From positions 1-58,755 of the forward strand of contig JAJZZP010000111.1 of the NCBI GenBank assembly GCA_021797515.1: 58,755 bases of DNA, read 5' to 3'. The notes under the pieces were generated by a model, which saw nothing but the letters and a program-made list of their open reading frames with translations, did not search any database and was not told the DNA's origin. Shown one piece after another: positions 54,004 to 58,755 of the stretch (its first letter is position 1; every line of letters begins with the position of its first letter). A program made the translations under genes and the position numbers. This DNA is from Bacillota bacterium (GTDB lineage: Bacteria; Bacillota; Sulfobacillia; Sulfobacillales; Sulfobacillaceae).

Positions 54004-54183
54004 ATGGGTAGACGTAAGGATGAGCACCCTGTGCGAAATGAAGCCATGAATTTATATGAAACCGACGTCGATGACTTGCTTCGCCAACAAGGCTATTTGG
54101 TGATTGATTCTAGTTTAGGTGTGATGCGTGACGACCCCGATCCCTCTTCTGGGCCTCACGTAGCCAGCCCCATTGATAAATAA
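54004..54183 (+). CDS. small acidic protein of 59 aa, function unknown
   Basis: GGGGAGGGG directly precedes an ATG and the frame is clean to 54183. The product is polar, with VRNEAMNLYETDVDDLLRQQ then GYLVIDSSLGVMRDDPDP, and has no Cys or membrane segment. I recognise no family. It sits 45 bp after hemB and 15 bp before selA, so it is probably co-transcribed with them. Confidence 0.6.
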   Translation: MGRRKDEHPVRNEAMNLYETDVDDLLRQQGYLVIDSSLGVMRDDPDPSSGPHVASPIDK

Positions 54184-54198
54184 GGGAATGGTGCCCTA

Positions 54199-55620
54199 GT
54201 GAATAGCATAGAATCGGCGGCGACCGCATTCGACTCCATTCCGGCGGTCCATAAGATATGGCAAGAGTTTTCACATCCATGGCCGGTGCCCAAAGTATGG
54301 ATTGAATGGGCTACCCGAGATATACTGGACCGCGTACGCCAAGCGGCTAAAGAGGGAATACTAGCACCTAATGCGACCACTTTGGCACACACTATACTGG
54401 AGCGTGCCCAAGACTTGGCAAGACCCCATTTGCGACCGGTTTTGAACGCAACCGGTGTTATTATTCACACCAATTTGGGTCGATCACCGTTAGCCAGTGA
54501 AATATTAGACCAAGTGAACACGGTAGCGGCTGGGTATTCCACACTGGAATACGATTTGCAAAGGGGAGCACGCGGTTCGCGCCATGACCACGTATCCCGG
54601 TTAGTGGAAGTCCTGACTGGAGCGGAAGCTGCAATGGTGGTCAATAACAATGCGGCCGCGGTCTTGTTAGCACTGTCCGCATTGGCAAAAGAGCGGGAGG
54701 TCATCGTCTCCCGCGGCGAACTCGTGGAAATTGGGGGGTCTTTTCGCGTACCTGAAGTCATGGCGTTGTCTGGTGCCAGACTTCGCGAGGTGGGTGCAAC
54801 CAACAAGACCCATCTGAAGGATTACGCGGCGGCCATAGCTGAGGACACGGGATTGTTGCTTAAAGTGCATCAATCGAACTTTCGCGTTATCGGATTTACC
54901 AAGGCGGTCTCTACTGCGGAATTGGTGGCGTTGGGGCATCGCCACCATATTCCTGTGATGGAAGATCTCGGCAGTGGTGTGGTTTTTCCTTTTACTTTGG
55001 ACGGTATTGAGGAACCCAGTGTCAAGGGGGTTGTCAGCACTGGAATTGATGTGGTGACATTTTCTGGAGACAAGCTTTTAGGAGGACCACAAGCAGGACT
55101 GATTGCAGGACATCGGGACTGGATCGACGCTATGAAGCGCTATCCTTTGGCACGCGCGGTGCGTGTGGACAAAATGACGTTGGCGGCGTTGGAAGTGGTA
55201 ATACGTTGGTATCTGGAGGGCGAAGAAGGCCGTTTGCCACTATGGCGCATGATTCGTATGTCCCTTGACGAATTGGACGTGCGAACCAAATCGGTGGCGG
55301 AACAGCTGCAGCGCAGGTTGCCCCCCATCGTTAGCGTAACCATCGGTGATGATAGCAGTGAAATCGGTGGTGGTTCCATGCCAGGGTGTCGATTGCCCAC
55401 AAAGGTCTTGCGTTTAAAGGGTGGCGTAAGAATAGAAGAGTGGGAGCGGCAGTTGCGTCGGAGCGATATTCCTGTGGTATGCCGGGTCCAGCATGGTGAA
55501 CTGGTATTTGACTTGCGCACAATTTTCCCTAGTCAAGAAACGCTATTGATTGATAACATAGTGGAGGCGTTTGGATTAATGTCACAGCCTACTATTAGCG
55601 AAAGGGGTTTCGAATCGTGA
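54199..55620 (+). CDS. selA: L-seryl-tRNA(Sec) selenium transferase
   Basis: The 473-aa PLP enzyme converts seryl-tRNA(Sec) to selenocysteyl-tRNA(Sec). It shows LNATGVIIHTNLGRSPLA, YDLQRGARGSRHDHV, MVVNNNAAAVLLAL and the PLP Lys at 292 in TFSGDKLLGGPQAG. The start is GTG with AAGGG upstream at a long spacing. selB, selC and selD are not in the window. It overlaps etfB by four bases, so translation is coupled to electron-transfer flavoprotein, an unusual neighbour. Confidence 0.92.
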   Translation: MNSIESAATAFDSIPAVHKIWQEFSHPWPVPKVWIEWATRDILDRVRQAAKEGILAPNATTLAHTILERAQDLARPHLRPVLNATGVIIHTNLGRSPLASEILDQVNTVAAGYSTLEYDLQRGARGSRHDHVSRLVEVLTGAEAAMVVNNNAAAVLLALSALAKEREVIVSRGELVEIGGSFRVPEVMALSGARLREVGATNKTHLKDYAAAIAEDTGLLLKVHQSNFRVIGFTKAVSTAELVALGHRHHIPVMEDLGSGVVFPFTLDGIEEPSVKGVVSTGIDVVTFSGDKLLGGPQAGLIAGHRDWIDAMKRYPLARAVRVDKMTLAALEVVIRWYLEGEEGRLPLWRMIRMSLDELDVRTKSVAEQLQRRLPPIVSVTIGDDSSEIGGGSMPGCRLPTKVLRLKGGVRIEEWERQLRRSDIPVVCRVQHGELVFDLRTIFPSQETLLIDNIVEAFGLMSQPTISERGFES

Positions 55621-56384
55621 AGATTTTAGTGATGGTCAAACAAGTTCCCGACACGGCAACCAAGGTTCGTGTGCAACCGGGCAGTACGTCAATAGCAACT
55701 GAAGGAATCAAATGGGTGATCAATCCCTACGATGAGTTTGCTATTGAAGAGTCGTTACGTATTAAAGAACGGCATGGAGGCGAAGTCGTCGTTGTATCAG
55801 TAGGGCCGCAGCGTGTCGAGGAAGCGATTCGCCAGACCTTGGCGATGGGTGCTGACCGTGGCATTCATGTAAAAACCGATGATGTGCTGGATTCTCAAAC
55901 TACTGCAGAGATATTGGCGGCTGTTGCTCGTTCGGAGGGCTTCGACCTGATAGTCACGGGAAAACAGGCAGTAGACGATGACGCGGCGCAAGTCGGATCT
56001 TTGGCTGCGGTATTGCTGGATGTCCCACAAGTTACCGTGGTGCTGAAGCTAGATGTTAACGCCGAAGAACAACGCTTGGTTGCCGAACGCGAACTCGAAG
56101 GAACCATCGAGATAGTGGAACTTCCCTACCCAGCGGTAGTGACTGCCCAACGGGGATTGAACGAGCCTCGTTACCCGACCTTGCCAAATATCATGAAGGC
56201 TAAAAAGAAGGAAGTGCGGGTAGAGACACTGGAAGGGCTCGGAATCAAGCCGCAATTGAAAGTACGCATCGTAGCACTGAGTGAACCACCCGAACGGCCC
56301 GCTGCGAAAATTTTGACTGGAGACCCCGTTGAGATGGCCCAGCAACTTGTCGATCTTTTGCATAACGAGGCCAAGGTCTTATAG
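55617..56384 (+). CDS. etfB: electron transfer flavoprotein, beta subunit
   Basis: The 255-aa subunit shows KILVMVKQVPDTATKVRV, NPYDEFAIEESLRIKE, TGKQAVDDDAAQVGSLAAVL and the signature RYPTLPNIMKAKKKEV. With EtfA it carries electrons from acyl-CoA dehydrogenases. The GTG start overlaps the selA stop (GTGA). EtfA follows 17 bp later. The likely acceptor is the FadF-like protein at 36-38 kb (inference). Confidence 0.95.
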   Translation: MKILVMVKQVPDTATKVRVQPGSTSIATEGIKWVINPYDEFAIEESLRIKERHGGEVVVVSVGPQRVEEAIRQTLAMGADRGIHVKTDDVLDSQTTAEILAAVARSEGFDLIVTGKQAVDDDAAQVGSLAAVLLDVPQVTVVLKLDVNAEEQRLVAERELEGTIEIVELPYPAVVTAQRGLNEPRYPTLPNIMKAKKKEVRVETLEGLGIKPQLKVRIVALSEPPERPAAKILTGDPVEMAQQLVDLLHNEAKVL

Positions 56385-56401
56385 CTTAGGAGGAGCACAT
56401 C

Positions 56402-57379
56402 ATGGCTAACAAAATTTTGGTGGTATTAGAGCAACACGAGGGGAAAGTGCGCCGGATTGCTTTGGAAATGTTGTCGTTGGCGCAAAAACTCAGCGCTGGC
56501 AATGTCATAGCGCTGACGTTTGGGTCTCAAGCCGAGGAAACGCGGGAGATGTTGGCACGTTATGGGGCAGACCAGGTCGTCGCGTTGCATAATGCTGTAT
56601 TTGATCAATATAGTTCAGATGGGTTCGCGGATGCGGTCAAACAAGTTCAAAGTGCTGTGGGAGCAGACGTCTTGTTTTTGCCGGCCACAGCCTGGGGTAA
56701 AGACTTGGCTCCTCGCACAGCGGGATTGTTGGGCGCGGGGCTTGCAACCGATTGCACTGCGGTTGAGATAGGGCAAGATGGTCGCTTGGTGGCCACTAGA
56801 CCGATCTATGCAGGAAAGGCAATAGCCACCGTGGTTATTGATAGTCCAGTTCAAATGTTTTCCCTGCGGCCAAACATCCAACCTGTTGAAGAAACAGGCC
56901 GCGCTGGTCAATTAGAGGACATTGTTGTGACGGTTCACCCTGAAGCGTGGCGTGCTAAGGTGACCGCAGTTCGTGCTCAGGGAGGGGGGACCATGGAACT
57001 GACGGAGGCGGAGATTATTGTATCCGGAGGCCGCGGCATGAAAGGTCCTGAGAACTTTAAACTACTTGATGCATTGGCAACGGAACTTGGGGCAGCCGTA
57101 GGATCTTCACGGCCGGTGGCCGATGAAGGATGGGTACCGCACTCATATCACATTGGGCAAACCGGAAAAGTAGTAAGTCCCAATGTCTATTTTGCCATTG
57201 GTATCTCCGGCGCAATCCAGCATCTGGCAGGTATATCGGGCTCCAAGTATATTGTGGCCATCAACAGTGATCCTGAGGCGCCAATTTTTAAGGCAGCGAA
57301 TTACGGAATTGTAGGGAATCTGTTTGAAGTGGTACCGGCGGTAACCGACGCGGTTCGTAAGCTAAAAACCGAACGATAA
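56402..57379 (+). CDS. etfA: electron transfer flavoprotein, alpha subunit
   Basis: The 325-aa subunit has the N-terminal ETF domain and the C-terminal FAD domain: [57 protein letters not shown] and [26 protein letters not shown] precedes the ATG. It is the last gene of the cluster; a terminator begins 21 bp after the stop. No sign of the extra features of bifurcating ETFs was looked for in detail. Confidence 0.95.
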   Translation: MANKILVVLEQHEGKVRRIALEMLSLAQKLSAGNVIALTFGSQAEETREMLARYGADQVVALHNAVFDQYSSDGFADAVKQVQSAVGADVLFLPATAWGKDLAPRTAGLLGAGLATDCTAVEIGQDGRLVATRPIYAGKAIATVVIDSPVQMFSLRPNIQPVEETGRAGQLEDIVVTVHPEAWRAKVTAVRAQGGGTMELTEAEIIVSGGRGMKGPENFKLLDALATELGAAVGSSRPVADEGWVPHSYHIGQTGKVVSPNVYFAIGISGAIQHLAGISGSKYIVAINSDPEAPIFKAANYGIVGNLFEVVPAVTDAVRKLKTER

Positions 57380-57399
57380 CTGAACCGACACCTAAACCG

Positions 57400-57434
57400 C
57401 ACGCCCTGGGAGAAATCTCAGGGCGTGTTTATTT
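57400..57434 (+). terminator. rho-independent terminator after etfA
   Basis: CACGCCCTG (57400-57408) pairs with CAGGGCGTG (57419-57427), and TTTATTT follows. It ends the hem-sel-etf cluster. Confidence 0.85.
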
Positions 57435-57785
57435 GGAAAAATGAAATAGAATCGAAAGGTAAACGAAACAAAAGTATTGCGGTGGGGATCTTCGGCTCGT
57501 AGGGCGATCGCCCGTTCGAGCACAGCGGGGTCCACCCGCCGGACGGGTCTCCGGTTTCAACGCCTCCAGCCCCCCCGTCCGATAGGCCGCCACCCAGCGT
57601 AGCAGCGTGCGGGGATGCACCGGACGCTCGTGCCCATCCGGCCAGTGCCACTGGTACGCGACTGGCTGCGCGATGAGCGCCCGTTGTTCGCCAAACGCTA
57701 AAGTGCGGCTCACAATCGGCGCAATGACGGTGTAACGCAATGGGGCCACCACCTCAGGTGGTGGCTGTGTCGGTCTCTGTGTCAA
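57429..57785 (-). pseudogene. transposase N-terminal fragment (HTH/integrase type)
   Basis: The frame carries an HTH typical of integrase-core transposases: RPVHPRTLLRWVAAYRTGGL then EALKPETRP. A shifted frame continues with RVDPAVLERAIALRAEDPH. The catalytic core is absent because the fragment stops at the etfA terminator. It overlaps by about 30 bp a conserved-looking companion gene on the same strand, so the two were probably one transposon transcript. Confidence 0.65.
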
Positions 57786-58128
57786 CCTCTTTCACCTCCA
57801 CCGACAGCGTACGACAATGCGGGCGGCGTGCCAGCCCGGCAAAGACTGTGACGGGAATCCACCCCCACAGCACACTGCCCGCGATCCATCCCCCACGGCG
57901 AACCTCCGGATCGCGAGACATCTGGACCACCCCCTGCCACAGTTGGCGCGAATGGTGCCAAAGCGGTTGTTCCGGCTCGGGCCAGACGGGGACCGCCCGG
58001 GTGCCGTACATCTGGGCAATCCATTGGATGGCGCGCTGAATCACGATCGCGGCCCCGTCGCGCCAGCGGGCCGCCCACCGTTCGAGGGCCCGCTGGTACA
58101 CGTCTATCTGATGTGCAGTCTTTTCCAC
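57754..58128 (-). CDS. transposon companion protein of unknown function
   Basis: The 124-aa frame is read into the transposase fragment, overlapping by about 30 bp. It is rich in Trp and Arg (YQRALERWAARWRDGAAIVI), with one possible membrane segment (WIAGSVLWGWIPVTVFAGLA). The GTG start at 58128 has only GGGG near it. I recognise no family. Its tight overlap suggests an accessory gene of the now-truncated element. Confidence 0.5.
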   Translation of the reverse strand: MEKTAHQIDVYQRALERWAARWRDGAAIVIQRAIQWIAQMYGTRAVPVWPEPEQPLWHHSRQLWQGVVQMSRDPEVRRGGWIAGSVLWGWIPVTVFAGLARRPHCRTLSVEVKEVDTETDTATT

Positions 58129-58194
58129 CCCCTAATGAAACGTGACACGTGCGGCCTCCTTTTGATAAGAACGGTCAAAATAAGGAGGGTGAGC

Positions 58195-58464
58195 ATGAGC
58201 CAATCGTATACCGCAGAGTTTAAAGCCCCGGTGATTCATGAAGTCCAGGAGACGCAGAATGCAACCCTGGTGGCCCGCCGCCATCCACTGAGTCCCAGTA
58301 TGGTGCGGCGGTGGAGCCGAGAAGTGCGACAAGGCACCGGGAAAAGTGCCGGGGGGTTATCGCTAGCGGAAGAAAATGCCCAACTGAAACGTTTGGTGAT
58401 CGATCGCGACTTGCAAATCGCGGTCCTCCAAGATGCGTTGCGAAAAAAGGGGATCCCTCGGTAA
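58195..58464 (+). CDS. IS3-family orfA (HTH_Tnp_1)
   Basis: This 89-aa protein shows the IS3 OrfA layout: MSQSYTAEFKAPVIHEVQET, an HTH (TLVARRHPLSPSMVRRWSRE), and a leucine-zipper-like end (SLAEENAQLKRLVIDRDLQI). AAGGAGG lies upstream of the ATG. It binds the element ends and pairs with orfB in the -1 frame. It is intact, unlike the other IS3 copy in this window. Confidence 0.88.
   Translation: MSQSYTAEFKAPVIHEVQETQNATLVARRHPLSPSMVRRWSREVRQGTGKSAGGLSLAEENAQLKRLVIDRDLQIAVLQDALRKKGIPR
58443..58449 (+). promoter_or_regulatory. slippery heptamer for -1 frameshift between orfA and orfB
   Basis: A AAA AAG lies in the correct phase (cgA AAA AAG) five codons before the orfA stop. A -1 slip continues as GDPSVTELCQWADNG, which matches the start of IS3 OrfB. 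This is the standard IS3 way to make OrfAB transposase. Confidence 0.8.
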
Positions 58465-58755
58465 CAGAATTGTGCCAATGGGCGGACAACGGGGTACGAA
58501 ACGGCAAACCGGTGACCGGCGTGTGTGCCGCCCTCGGATTACCCCGGGGCACACATTATGCGTGGCGCCACCGCCTCATCCGCGATGGCGGCTCAAAGGG
58601 GGGCCACCCCGGGGACGGCTCGTGCCCGGATACAGTTTCCCATGCCGAATTTTCGGCATCCCGCGGCATGAAAATTGGGGGGCTCTGTCGAAGTCTTATA
58701 CTACGCTCTCTCGCGACGGTTGTCCCTTCTGTGGGATCACGCATCCGCGATACAG
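58450..58755 (+). pseudogene. IS3-family orfB, 5' part, runs off the window
   Basis: In the -1 frame the sequence reads VTELCQWADNGVRNGKPVTG, then VCAALGLPRGTHYAWRHR, the usual start of IS3 OrfB. After about 58.62 kb the match fades, and a palindrome ATGCCGAA-TT-TTCGGCAT (58642-58659) follows. Another insertion or rearrangement probably interrupts it. Whether a full orfB exists beyond the edge cannot be seen. Confidence 0.55.

Noticed and set aside
1..58755. tRNA, including selC near selA, or rRNA genes
   Set aside because: No cloverleaf or rRNA-like sequence was recognised by eye; a dedicated covariance search would be needed to exclude them.

Overview
The window looks like part of a spore-forming Firmicute chromosome. 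The best guess is a Sulfobacillus-like acidophile. This rests on the PrkA/SpoVR/YhbH sporulation-type operon, the Bacillus-like hemA-X-C-D-B order, strong AGGAGG ribosome sites, Feo iron uptake, acyl-CoA/ETF/FadF electron-transfer genes and mid-range GC. The genus is inferred from gene content only; no database search was possible. No rRNA, tRNA or CRISPR array was seen.

Layout. 0.4-4.7 kb (minus strand): yhbH-spoVR-prkA. 5.1-9.7 kb: glycerate kinase, convergent with a SWIM zinc-finger/SNF2 helicase pair. 9.7-17.6 kb: first accessory region, with a deleted group II intron reverse transcriptase, IS1634 and IS630 scraps, a small orphan gene with its own promoter, an ArsR/AHSA1 pair whose regulator has no normal start codon, two orphan genes, and an IS1634-type element split by an IS4-type element. 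17.7-21.1 kb: an MFS transporter convergent with acetoacetyl-CoA synthetase. 21.2-26.5 kb: second accessory region, with hicBA, a second inverted copy of a 173-bp repeat, an rve-type transposase relic, an IS3 relic interrupted by a 307-bp MITE with 8-bp target duplication, a tandem pair of transposase 5' fragments and an IS200 scrap. 26.6-28.5 kb: a secreted protein and a small orphan.

From 28.6 kb to 57.4 kb the window is dense core metabolism. A CoxG-XdhC-MocA set (assembly of molybdenum hydroxylases) is joined to an acyl-CoA synthetase, a hydrolase, a NarL-type two-component pair, TatC, FeoA and a membrane FadF-like Fe-S oxidoreductase. Then come an MFS protein, FeoB, two small or uncharacterised proteins and a TCA-cycle operon (icd, mdh, a malic-enzyme-like protein lacking catalytic residues, sucC, sucD). 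Two HTH regulators follow, one with paired palindromic operators over its promoter. A long plus-strand cluster (hemA, hemX, hemC, hemD, hemB, a 59-aa protein, selA, etfB, etfA) ends at a terminator.

How the genes fit together. The acyl-CoA ligases feed acyl-CoA oxidation, EtfAB would carry the electrons, and FadF would pass them to quinone. The TCA genes consume acetyl-CoA, and the heme and Feo genes supply cofactors to the respiratory chain. The right edge (57.4-58.8 kb) is another mobile-element cluster with a truncated transposase and an IS3-type orfA/orfB that has a canonical slippery heptamer.
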